In this document: in pieces, positions 46,893 to 55,266 of the stretch
How positions within the stretch are numbered: position 1 is the first letter of the stretch
How the letters are laid out: each line of letters starts with the position of its first letter
Assembly (NCBI GenBank): GCA_046327715.1
Contig: JAXLXY010000015.1
Coordinates: 1 to 64,000, forward strand
Source of the DNA: JADJOM01 sp046327715
Lineage (GTDB): Bacteria; Gemmatimonadota; Gemmatimonadetes; Gemmatimonadales; GWC2-71-9
Length of the DNA: 64,000 nt
Direction: 5' to 3'
Program-made: the position numbers and the translations under genes
The notes under the pieces: generated by a model
Told to the model about the DNA's origin: nothing
Database searches by the model: none
The model's input: the letters and a program-made list of their open reading frames with translations, nothing else

Positions 46893-48655
46893 GCGCCGCC
46901 ACGTCCCTGCGTACCCACCGCGGCGGCAGCCTGCGCCGCGAGCACGTCGGCCAGACCGTCCGGCTCGGCGGTTGGGTGCACCGCACCCGCGACCTGGGCG
47001 GCGTGGTCTTCATGGACCTGCGCGACCGCGACGGCCTGGTGCAGCTCTCCTTCGACCCGCGGTTCACCCCGCCCGAGGTGTTGCGGCTGGCGGGGGCGGT
47101 GGGCACCGAGTCGGTCGTGCTCGTGGAGGGCGAGGTGGCGCTCCGGCCCGAGTCGGCCCGGGACGCCTCGATCGCCTCGCGCGAGGTCGAGGTGCAGGTG
47201 CGCACCTTCCAGGTGGTCGGGCCGGCGGTGGTGCCGGCCATCCCGGTGGCCCGGAAGGAGGGCGAGGAGCTGCCGGCCGAGGAGCTGCGGCTCAAGCACC
47301 GGGTGCTCGACCTGCGCCGCCCGGAGCTGCAACAGAACCTCCAGCTCCGCCACCGGCTGCTGCAGCGGGCCCGCGCCACGCTCGCGGCGGAGGGGTTCCT
47401 CGAGATCGAGACCCCGATCCTCACCAAGCCGACGCCCGAGGGGGCCCGGGACTACCTGGTGCCGAGCCGGGTGCACCCCGGGGAGTTCTACGCCCTGCCG
47501 CAGTCGCCACAGATCTACAAGCAGCTGCTGATGGTGGCCGGCTACGACCGGTATTTCCAGATCGCCCGCTGCTTCCGCGACGAGGACCTGCGGGCCGACC
47601 GGCAGCCGGAGTTCACCCAGATCGACCTCGAGGCCTCGTTCGTCCGCCAGGACGACGTCATGGCCTTCATCGAGGCGGTGCTGGTGGCGCTGTGGGAGGA
47701 GGCGGGGCACCCGATCGCGCGGCCTTTCCGGCGGCTCCCGTACCGCGAGGCGATGGAGCGCTGGGGCATCGACAAGCCGGACCTTCGCTTCGGCTTCGAG
47801 ATCACCGACCTGACCCGGAAGGTGGCCTCCGACGCGGCGGAATTCGTGTCCCAGGCGATCGCCGGCGGCGGGCGGGTGCGCGGACTGGTGGTGCCGGGCG
47901 CGGGCCTGAGCCGGAAGGACCTCGACGGGCTGACCCAGGTGGCCAAGGCGGCCCGGGCGGGCGGACTCATCTGGGCGCGGCTCGGCGCGCAGGGCTGGGA
48001 AGGGCAGGGGGTGAAGGCCATCGGTGCCGGCACGCTCGCCGCCCTGGGCGGCACCGCAGGCGACCTGCTGCTCGCGGTGACGGGCCCGGACGCGGTCACC
48101 AACCCGGCGCTGCACGCGGTGCGCACCGAGGTCATCCGGAAGCTGAACCCGGCGCCCCTCACGGCGCACGCCTTCTGCTGGGTGGTGGACTTCCCGCTCT
48201 TCGAGCGCGACGAGGCCAGCGGCGAGTGGATCTTCACCCACCACCCGTTCACCTCGCCCCACCCGGACGACGCGGCCTACTTCGAGAGCGACCCGGGCCG
48301 CTGCCGGGCGCTGCACTACGACGCGGTCTACAATGGGAATGAACTCGGCTCCGGCTCCATCCGCATCACGGACCCGGCCATGCAGTCGGCGGTGTTCCGG
48401 AAGCTGGGGATCGGGGCGGAGGACCAGCGCCGCCGGTTCGGGTTCCTGCTCGACGCGCTGGCCACCGGGGCGCCGCCGCACGGCGGCTTCGCGATCGGGT
48501 TCGACCGGGTGGCGATGCTGCTGTCCGGCGCCCTGAGCCTCCGGGACGTGATCGCGTTCCCGAAGACCACGGCGGCCCGCGCCCTCTTCGAGGGCGCCCC
48601 GACGCCGGTGAGCAACGAGGACCTCAGGGCCCTGCACGTGCAGGCGATCGAGTAG
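46889..48655 (+). CDS. aspS: Aspartate-tRNA ligase
   Basis: Charges tRNA-Asp. 588 residues from ATG at 46889. N-terminal OB fold (GQTVRLGGWVHRTRDLGGVVFMDLRDRDG), class II motif 2 FQIARCFRDEDLRADRQPEFTQ, a GAD insert in the middle, and motif 3 GFAIGFDRVAMLL. Whether it is discriminating or also charges tRNA-Asn cannot be decided here. A short hairpin (48656-48671) follows the stop. Confidence 0.96.
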   Translation: MSAATSLRTHRGGSLRREHVGQTVRLGGWVHRTRDLGGVVFMDLRDRDGLVQLSFDPRFTPPEVLRLAGAVGTESVVLVEGEVALRPESARDASIASREVEVQVRTFQVVGPAVVPAIPVARKEGEELPAEELRLKHRVLDLRRPELQQNLQLRHRLLQRARATLAAEGFLEIETPILTKPTPEGARDYLVPSRVHPGEFYALPQSPQIYKQLLMVAGYDRYFQIARCFRDEDLRADRQPEFTQIDLEASFVRQDDVMAFIEAVLVALWEEAGHPIARPFRRLPYREAMERWGIDKPDLRFGFEITDLTRKVASDAAEFVSQAIAGGGRVRGLVVPGAGLSRKDLDGLTQVAKAARAGGLIWARLGAQGWEGQGVKAIGAGTLAALGGTAGDLLLAVTGPDAVTNPALHAVRTEVIRKLNPAPLTAHAFCWVVDFPLFERDEASGEWIFTHHPFTSPHPDDAAYFESDPGRCRALHYDAVYNGNELGSGSIRITDPAMQSAVFRKLGIGAEDQRRRFGFLLDALATGAPPHGGFAIGFDRVAMLLSGALSLRDVIAFPKTTAARALFEGAPTPVSNEDLRALHVQAIE

Positions 48656-48704
48656 GCCCGGCACCCCGGGCCGCGTGTACCCACGACCGACGGGAGGCGC
48701 ACCC

Positions 48705-49655
48705 TTGGCCGACGACGTCCAGCACCGGCTCTCCACCGAAGGCGCCGACCCGCTCCTCCTGGCGGGCGTCAACGAGGCGAACCTCCTCGAGCTTGCCCGC
48801 GCCACCGGCGTCCGTGCCGCCCTGCGCGGCGACACGCTGACGCTGGGCGGCTCGCTGGAGCAGGTGGAACGGGCCACCCCGGTGGTGCAGGGGATGCTGG
48901 AACTCGCCCGGATGGGCGAGACCGTGACGCCGGAGGACGTGGCGCGCCTGGTGGCGGCCGGGCCGCTGACCGAGGGGCCCGGCACCCTCGACCACAAGAT
49001 CATCCTGCCCGGCCTGCGGCGGGTGATCGCCGCCAAGACCCAGGGCCAGCGCGACTACCTGCAGGCCATCGCCACCAACGACATCGTGGTGGGCATCGGC
49101 CCCGCCGGCACGGGCAAGACCTACCTGGCCGTGGCCAAGGCGGTCGAGGCGCTGGCGCGCAAGCGGGTGCGGCGCATCGTGCTGGCGCGGCCGGCGGTGG
49201 AGGCGGGCGAGTCGCTCGGCTTCCTCCCCGGCGACCTGCAGGCCAAGGTCGATCCCTACCTGCGCCCGCTGTACGACGCGCTGGAAGACATGATGCCGCA
49301 CGACCGGGTGCAGAAGGCGCTCGAGCAGCGGATCATCGAGATCGCCCCGCTGGCCTACATGCGCGGCCGGACCCTGCAGGACGCGTTCATCATCCTCGAC
49401 GAGGCCCAGAACGCGACCGGCGCGCAGATGAAGATGTTCCTCACCCGCCTCGGCGTGAACAGCAAGGTCGTGGTGACCGGTGACAAGACCCAGATCGACC
49501 TCCCCCGGCGCGAGGACTCGGGGCTGGTGCAGATCGAGCGGATCCTTCCCGGCGTGGACGGCATCGCCTTCTGCTACCTCGACGAGAACGACGTCGTCCG
49601 CCACCGCCTGGTCCGGGAGATCATCCGCGCCTACGCCGCGGACCAGCACGGTTGA
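48705..49655 (+). CDS. ybeZ: PhoH-like ATPase
   Basis: 316 residues from TTG at 48705, which has GGGAGG eight bases upstream; a GTG at 48675 lacks that support. P-loop GIGPAGTGKTYLAVAKA and Walker B FIILDEAQNAT are intact, and a KH-like N-terminal segment precedes them. The protein is a ribosome/RNA-metabolism-linked ATPase usually found next to ybeY, as it nearly is here with one 7TM-HD gene in between. Overlaps the next gene as TTGA. Confidence 0.93.
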   Translation: MADDVQHRLSTEGADPLLLAGVNEANLLELARATGVRAALRGDTLTLGGSLEQVERATPVVQGMLELARMGETVTPEDVARLVAAGPLTEGPGTLDHKIILPGLRRVIAAKTQGQRDYLQAIATNDIVVGIGPAGTGKTYLAVAKAVEALARKRVRRIVLARPAVEAGESLGFLPGDLQAKVDPYLRPLYDALEDMMPHDRVQKALEQRIIEIAPLAYMRGRTLQDAFIILDEAQNATGAQMKMFLTRLGVNSKVVVTGDKTQIDLPRREDSGLVQIERILPGVDGIAFCYLDENDVVRHRLVREIIRAYAADQHG

Positions 49656-51037
49656 GCACCGGCGGCCGTCTTCCCGGCCTGGCCGGGCGCTGGGCCCTCC
49701 TCCTCCTGCCGGCCGCCGCTGCCGGGTGGCCGCTGTTCCGGCCGGCCACCCTCCTGCTGCACTTCTTCTTCCTGAGCTTCTTCTGGCTCCTGCTGGCCTT
49801 CTACCGGCGGGAGACCTTTGCCAGCTGGCGCGAGCTCGGCGTCCTGGCGGCGCTCTTCGCCGTGACCCTCGGGCTGGGGTCCACCCTGGCGCGGCTGCTG
49901 CCGGCGGAGCCGGCGGTGCTGCCGGTGCCGCTCGCCGCCCTGCTCCTGACCCTGCTCTACAACGGCCGGCTCGCGATGACCGCGACCGTCACCCTCGCCC
50001 TGGTCCTCGCCACGCTCGACGGCGGCATCGAGCGGGCGCCGCTGGTGTACGGCCTGGCGGGCGGAGTCTCCGGCGCGCTGGTGCTGCGCCGGGTGCGCCG
50101 CCGGTCGGAGCTCCATGCCGCCGCGCTCGCCATCGCGGCCGCCCTGGCCGGCGCGGCGCTGGTGGAGGGGGCGCAGGTGCGCGCGCCGTGGAGCGTGCTG
50201 GGCGCGCAGGCGGCGATCGGTGCGGGACTCGGCCTGATGCAGGTGGCTCTGGCCTCCCTGCTGCTGCCGCTGGCGGAGCGGGCCTCGGGCCGCACCACCG
50301 ACCTCACCCTGCTCGAACTCGCCGACCCGACCCACCCGCTGCTGGCGCGGCTGGCCTGCGAGGCGCCGGGCACCTGGGCCCACAGTCTGATGGTGGCCAA
50401 CCTCGCGGAGGCGGGGTGCAACCGCATCGGGGCCAACGGGCTGCTGGCGCGGGTGGGCGGGTACTTCCACGACGTGGGCAAGCTCGAGGCGCCGGAACTG
50501 TTCTTCGAGAACCTCGAGGGCCGGCTGGACGCCCATGCGGGATTGACGCCCCGGGAATCGGCGCGGCGGGTGCGCGCCCACGTGGAGGCGGGCCTGGTGC
50601 TGGCGGAGGCCGCGCGCCTGCCCAGGGTGGTCCAGCGATTCATCCCCGAGCACCACGGCACCGGCGCCCTCGAGTACTTCCTGGGCGAGTTGCCGCCGGC
50701 CGAGCGGCTGCGCGCCGCGGCTGATGCGGATTTTCACTATGCCGGGCCCCGGCCGCAGACCCGCGAGACCGCGGTGCTCATGCTGGCCGATGCCGCGGAG
50801 GCCTCGGTGCGTGTGCTCGACGAGCGCACCCCGGATCGGGTCCGGCAGGTGCTGGCGCACCTGATCTCCCAGCGCCTGCAGGGCGGACAGTTCGACGAGG
50901 CCCCGCTGACCACGAGTGACCTCGCCCGGATCACCGACGCGTTCGTGCCCTTGCTCGCGGGGATGCACCACGCGCGGCCCGAGTATCCCCGCAGCGCCGG
51001 AGGGATCACCAGTGCATTCGGCCGCCGGCAGGCGTAG
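49652..51037 (+). CDS. Membrane HD-domain phosphohydrolase (7TM-HD/PgpH-like)
   Basis: 461 residues from TTG. About seven hydrophobic segments fill residues 10-215. A cytoplasmic HD domain follows, with TWAHSLMVANLAEAG, YFHDVGKLEAPELF and PEHHGTGALEYF. The layout is that of PgpH-type cyclic di-AMP phosphodiesterases, often encoded between phoH and ybeY, but the large extracytoplasmic 7TMR-HDED domain is missing, so the chain is shorter than the usual roughly 700 residues. The substrate is therefore uncertain. Confidence 0.86.
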   Translation: MSTGGRLPGLAGRWALLLLPAAAAGWPLFRPATLLLHFFFLSFFWLLLAFYRRETFASWRELGVLAALFAVTLGLGSTLARLLPAEPAVLPVPLAALLLTLLYNGRLAMTATVTLALVLATLDGGIERAPLVYGLAGGVSGALVLRRVRRRSELHAAALAIAAALAGAALVEGAQVRAPWSVLGAQAAIGAGLGLMQVALASLLLPLAERASGRTTDLTLLELADPTHPLLARLACEAPGTWAHSLMVANLAEAGCNRIGANGLLARVGGYFHDVGKLEAPELFFENLEGRLDAHAGLTPRESARRVRAHVEAGLVLAEAARLPRVVQRFIPEHHGTGALEYFLGELPPAERLRAAADADFHYAGPRPQTRETAVLMLADAAEASVRVLDERTPDRVRQVLAHLISQRLQGGQFDEAPLTTSDLARITDAFVPLLAGMHHARPEYPRSAGGITSAFGRRQA

Positions 51038-51044
51038 GGACGTC

Positions 51045-51455
51045 GTGATCACGGTCGGGGGAAGGTCGCCCCTGCCCGCGGCGACCGTCGCCCGGGTGGC
51101 GCGCGCGGTGCTGGCAACCGCCCGCCGGCCGGTGGCCCGGCTGCAGGTCACCTGGCTGAGCCGGCCGGCCATGCAGCGGCTCAACCGGGAATGGAAGGGC
51201 CACGACTGCCCCACGGACGTGCTGTCGTTCGCGCTGCCGGCGCCCGACGGCACGATCACGGGGGACGTGTACATTTGCCCGGCGGTGGCCCGCCAGCAGG
51301 CGCGGGAGCTCGGCGTGCCGCCGCGGGAGGAGGCCATCCGGCTCGTGGTGCATGGGGCCCTCCACGTGCTGGGCCACGACCACCCCGAGGGGCCCGCCCG
51401 CACCCGGTCCGCCATGTGGCGGGCGCAGGAACGCCTCGTCGCCAGGCTCGCATGA
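51045..51455 (+). CDS. ybeY: Endoribonuclease YbeY (rRNA maturation)
   Basis: 136 residues from GTG at 51045, with AGGGA six bases upstream; GTG at 51012 inside the previous gene is an alternative. The zinc motif is HGALHVLGHDHPEG (three His), preceded by LNREWKGHDCPTDVLSFAL. It acts in 16S rRNA processing and ribosome quality control. It overlaps the first CorC/CNNM gene as ATGA. Confidence 0.93.
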   Translation: MITVGGRSPLPAATVARVARAVLATARRPVARLQVTWLSRPAMQRLNREWKGHDCPTDVLSFALPAPDGTITGDVYICPAVARQQARELGVPPREEAIRLVVHGALHVLGHDHPEGPARTRSAMWRAQERLVARLA

Positions 51456-52645
51456 TCGAAACGCTGCACCATCTGCTCACGCCGTTCGCGACCTTCTGCT
51501 TTGCGCTGTGGGCCGCGTGGCTCTCGTTTGCCGCGGAGGCGGACACCGAGGTGCCCCGGATCCTGGCCGACCAGCAGACCGGGGTGGGGGGGCGGCTGCC
51601 GCCGGCCCGCGCGCTCTATGCGGGGCACCTGTTCCTGCTGGTGCTCGCGGGGGCGGCGGCCGGCACCGCCGAGACCTGGTGGGAGTGGGCCCCCCTCGGG
51701 GCCACCCTGCGGCTGCTGCTGGCCGTGGTGCTGGTGTGGGTCGTCGCGAGCCTGCTGCCGCGGCTGCTGGCCGCGGTGGCGCCCGACCTGCCGCCGCTGG
51801 TGCGGCCCGCCGCCCTGCGCAGCCTGCGGGTGTTCGCGCCGCTGCTGGCGCTGGTGGCCCGCGCCGACAACCGCATCCGCCCCCCGAGCCCCGCCATCAA
51901 CCGGGAGAGCGGACCCGCCCGTCGCGACATGCTGCTCGGGCTCTTCTCCCTGGCCGACATGACCGTGGCGGAGGTGATGACCCCGCGGATCGACATCATC
52001 GCGGTGGACACCGCCGCGACCGTCGACGAGGTGGTCGGCACCCTGCGCCGGTCCGAGCACGCGCGCATCCTGGTGTTCGATGGGCATCCCGACGCGGTGG
52101 TCGGCGTGCTGTACGCCAAGGACATGGTGGCCAGCCTCTCCACCGGCCAGGAGGCGGGGGAGTGGCAGGCGTTCATCCGGCCGGCGGCGTTCGTGCCCGA
52201 GGGCAAGACGCTCGACCGGCAGCTGCGCGACTTCCAGCGCGGGCCGAGCCACCTGGCCGTGGTGGTGGATGAATTCGGGGGGACGGCGGGGCTCATCACG
52301 CTCGAGGACATCCTCGAGGAAGTGGTGGGGGAGATCCAGGACGAGCACGACACCGATGAGGTGCCGCCGATCCTCGAGGACGCCGAGGGGCGGCTCTCGG
52401 TGGAGGGCGGGGTGCCGCTGGCCGAGCTGGAGGCGCTCCTGGGGCACCACTTCCAGCGGGAGGACCTCGCCACGGTCGGCGGGCTGGCGCTCGATCTCTT
52501 CGGGCGGGTGCCGCGCAGCGGCGAGCGCACCGAGGTCGACGGCTACGAGCTCGTGGCGGAGCAGGTGGCGCGCCGCCGGGTGCGGCGGGTGCTGATCACC
52601 CGGCCCGCCCCCCTCCAGGCCGAGCCGGAGGAGGGCGCCGGATGA
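51452..52645 (+). CDS. CNNM/CorC family protein, first copy
   Basis: 397 residues. Three hydrophobic segments in residues 5-110 stand for a diverged DUF21 membrane part. A CBS pair follows at about 165-300 (ADMTVAEVMTPRIDIIAVD, HLAVVVDEFGGTAGLITLEDILEEVVGEI), and a CorC_HlyC domain closes the protein. Such proteins act in magnesium or cobalt export. It overlaps the second copy by four bases. Confidence 0.88.
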   Translation: MIETLHHLLTPFATFCFALWAAWLSFAAEADTEVPRILADQQTGVGGRLPPARALYAGHLFLLVLAGAAAGTAETWWEWAPLGATLRLLLAVVLVWVVASLLPRLLAAVAPDLPPLVRPAALRSLRVFAPLLALVARADNRIRPPSPAINRESGPARRDMLLGLFSLADMTVAEVMTPRIDIIAVDTAATVDEVVGTLRRSEHARILVFDGHPDAVVGVLYAKDMVASLSTGQEAGEWQAFIRPAAFVPEGKTLDRQLRDFQRGPSHLAVVVDEFGGTAGLITLEDILEEVVGEIQDEHDTDEVPPILEDAEGRLSVEGGVPLAELEALLGHHFQREDLATVGGLALDLFGRVPRSGERTEVDGYELVAEQVARRRVRRVLITRPAPLQAEPEEGAG

Positions 52646-53847
52646 TCTGGGTCGTCCTCGCCGTGGGTCTCGGGCTGGCCATCTTCGGCGCCGTCGCCGG
52701 CACCGCGCTGGTCTCCCTGAGCCGGCTCGAGCTCACCCGCGCGGTGGCCGGCCAGCTCAAGGGCAACGCCGGCTCCCTCGGCTGGCTGGCCCAGATGGAG
52801 GAGTATCTCGGCGTCACGGGCATCCTCACCGCGCTCGGCATGATCATCGTCGGCGCCGCGCTGCCCGCCTTCTTCACCGGGTACACCCTCGCGGCCCTCG
52901 CCCTGGTACTCGTGCTGGTGGTGGTCCCCGGCGTGCTGCTGGCGGGCTACTTCATCCCCCGGTGGCTGGTACGGCCCCGCGCCGAGCGGCTGCGCAACCT
53001 CGTGGTGCCGCTGCTCAGGCTGCTGGCGTCCCTGGTCCGGCTGGTGCTCCCCGCCCGCGCCCTGCCCGGGGCGAGCGAACTCCGCGCGGTGTGGCGGGAG
53101 GGGGCGGCAACCGGGCTCGCCAAGGACGATGAGCTGCTGATGGTCGGCGGGGTGATGACCTTCACCGAGCGCCCGGCGCGCGAGGTCATGACCCCGCGCA
53201 CCGAGCTCGTGGCGGTGGCGGAGCACGATGCCGTGGAGGACATTGCCGCCGTCTTCGCGCAGAGCGGGTACAGCCGGCTCCCGGTGTACCGCGGCACGCT
53301 CGACGAGATCGTCGGCATGCTGCACGCGTTCGACCTCTTCCGCCTGCGCCCCGGCGACCAGCTCCCGATCCGCCCGGTCGCCAACGCACCCGCCACCCGG
53401 ACCTGCGGCGACCTGCTGCTCGACATGCAGCGGGAGCGCCGGCACCTGGCCGTGGTGCTCGACGAGTTCGGAGGCACCCAGGGGATCGTGACCCTGGAGG
53501 ACCTGCTGGAGGAGCTGGTGGGCGAGATCTTCGACGAGCACGACCCCGCGCCCGAGGCCGACCCCGCCGGGCCGCTCCTGTTCGAGACCGACGGTGGCAC
53601 GCCGGTGAGCGCCATCGAGGAGCGGTTCGAGCTCCGGCTCCCGGAGGTGCGGGTCGGGACCGCCGGCGGCCTGCTGGCCGAGCTGGCCGGACGGATCCCC
53701 CAGGCCGGTGAACGTTTCCTGGTCCGCGGCCTCGAGTTCGAGGTGGTGCAGGCCTCGCCCACGAGGGTAGACCGGGTGCTGATCCGCCGCGGGGCCGCCC
53801 CGCCCATCGTGCTGGCCCCGCCCGCCACCGGAGGCGACCGACCGTGA
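52642..53847 (+). CDS. CNNM/CorC family protein, second copy
   Basis: 401 residues. The N-terminal DUF21 part has three membrane segments and the typical ALVSLSRLELTRAV. The CBS pair contains ERPAREVMTPRTELVAV and HLAVVLDEFGGTQGIVTLEDLLEELVGEIFDEHD, and a CorC_HlyC domain ends the chain. It is a diverged tandem relative of the gene before it, and overlaps mgtE as GTGA, so the three probably work together in divalent-cation balance. Confidence 0.9.
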   Translation: MIWVVLAVGLGLAIFGAVAGTALVSLSRLELTRAVAGQLKGNAGSLGWLAQMEEYLGVTGILTALGMIIVGAALPAFFTGYTLAALALVLVLVVVPGVLLAGYFIPRWLVRPRAERLRNLVVPLLRLLASLVRLVLPARALPGASELRAVWREGAATGLAKDDELLMVGGVMTFTERPAREVMTPRTELVAVAEHDAVEDIAAVFAQSGYSRLPVYRGTLDEIVGMLHAFDLFRLRPGDQLPIRPVANAPATRTCGDLLLDMQRERRHLAVVLDEFGGTQGIVTLEDLLEELVGEIFDEHDPAPEADPAGPLLFETDGGTPVSAIEERFELRLPEVRVGTAGGLLAELAGRIPQAGERFLVRGLEFEVVQASPTRVDRVLIRRGAAPPIVLAPPATGGDRP

Positions 53848-55193
53848 GCCGCACCGCGACGATCGTGCGCTCCATGCTCGACCTGATCCGCCGGGGCAAC
53901 CTGCGCGGGTTCCTCGCGCTGGCCGAGAAGGCGGAGCCGGCCGACCTCGGCGACGTGCTCTCCTCCCTCGACGACGAGCAGCGCCTCGAGGTGGTGAAGG
54001 CGCTGCCGGCGCGGCTCTCCGGCGCGGCGCTCGTCGAGATGACCGACGAGACCCAGGCCGAAGAAACCATGGAGAGCCTGGCGGAGGAGGCCCCTGCCAC
54101 CGCGGGCGAGATCGTCGAGGAGCTGCCGGACGACGAGGCGGCCGACCTCGTCGGCGGCCTCGACCCGGAAGACCAGGAGCGGATCCTGGCCGAGGTGGAG
54201 GACCGACAGGACATCGAGGACCTGCTCCGCTACGACCCGGAGACCGCCGGCGGCCTCATGACCGCGCAGGTGGTGGCGGTCCGGGACGACACGGTGGCGG
54301 GGGAGGCCATCGAGTCGCTGCGCCGTCAGGCGGAAGAGATCGAGGACTTCACCCAGGTCTACGTCGTGGACGAGGCCGGGCACCTGCTGGGCGTCCTGCC
54401 CATCAAGGGCCTGGTGACCAGCCCCGCCAACCGTCCGGTGCGGGAGATCATGGAGGATACCGAGATCCGGGTGGCCCCCGAGATGGACCAGGAGGAAGTG
54501 GCCCGGATCATGAGCCGGTACAACGTGCCGGCGGTCCCGGTGGTGGATGGGGGCGGCAAGCTGCTGGGGCAGGTGACCTTCGACGACGTCATCGACGTCG
54601 TGGAAGCGGAACAGACGGAGGACCTGCTCAAGTTCGGCGGCACCTCCGCCGACGAGGAGCTCGCCGCGCCGTGGACCGGCGCCGTGCGCAGCCGCCTCCC
54701 GTGGCTGCTGGTGAACCTGGTGACCGCCTTCGCCGCCGGCGCGGTGGCTTCCTTCTTCGCGGACCGGGTGTCCGCCGTCCGTGCCCTCATCTTCTGGATG
54801 CCCGTCATCGCCGGGATGGGCGGCAACGGTGGCACCCAGGCCCTGGCCGTGACGGTGCGCCGGGTGGCGCTCGGGCTCATCCCGGTGGGCAAGGCCACCA
54901 GCATCGTGGGCAAGGAAGTCCTGGCGGGGATGGTGAACGGCGCCGTGAACGGGGCCGCCGCGGCCCTCGTGGCGATGTCGCTCGGCCACGGCGCCAACCT
55001 GGGGCTGGTGGTGTTCCTGGCGATGACCTGCAACCTGCTGGTGGCGGGTTTCGCGGGCGCGTTCATCCCGCTGGTGCTCAACCGGATGGGCATCGATCCC
55101 GCCGTGGCGAGCTCGATCTTCGTGACCACCTTCACCGACGTCTGCGGGTACTCCCTCCTGTTCGGCCTGGCCGGCTGGCTGCTGCAGGTGTAA
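53844..55193 (+). CDS. mgtE: Magnesium transporter MgtE
   Basis: Magnesium channel gated by its cytoplasmic domain. 449 residues from GTG. N domain (about 1-130, acidic, ELPDDEAADLVGGLDPEDQERIL), CBS pair (about 130-255, TAGGLMTAQVVAV, VPAVPVVDGGG), then five membrane helices with PVIAGMGGNGGTQALAVTVRRVALG, the pore signature. A hairpin follows the TAA. Confidence 0.95.
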   Translation: MSRTATIVRSMLDLIRRGNLRGFLALAEKAEPADLGDVLSSLDDEQRLEVVKALPARLSGAALVEMTDETQAEETMESLAEEAPATAGEIVEELPDDEAADLVGGLDPEDQERILAEVEDRQDIEDLLRYDPETAGGLMTAQVVAVRDDTVAGEAIESLRRQAEEIEDFTQVYVVDEAGHLLGVLPIKGLVTSPANRPVREIMEDTEIRVAPEMDQEEVARIMSRYNVPAVPVVDGGGKLLGQVTFDDVIDVVEAEQTEDLLKFGGTSADEELAAPWTGAVRSRLPWLLVNLVTAFAAGAVASFFADRVSAVRALIFWMPVIAGMGGNGGTQALAVTVRRVALGLIPVGKATSIVGKEVLAGMVNGAVNGAAAALVAMSLGHGANLGLVVFLAMTCNLLVAGFAGAFIPLVLNRMGIDPAVASSIFVTTFTDVCGYSLLFGLAGWLLQV

Positions 55194-55199
55194 ACGGCT

Positions 55200-55235
55200 C
55201 GGCGGTTCGTGGGCCTGAGCGCCCGCGAACCGCCG
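55200..55235. terminator. Hairpin between the convergent mgtE and TonB-receptor genes
   Basis: CGGCGGTTCG pairs with CGAACCGCCG, and GGGC with GCCC inside it: about 15 pairs with one wobble pair. No T-run follows, but the location between two gene ends supports a two-way terminator. Confidence 0.6.
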
Positions 55236-55266
55236 TGCCTTCCTGCCGCCGGACCACCCTACCGCC

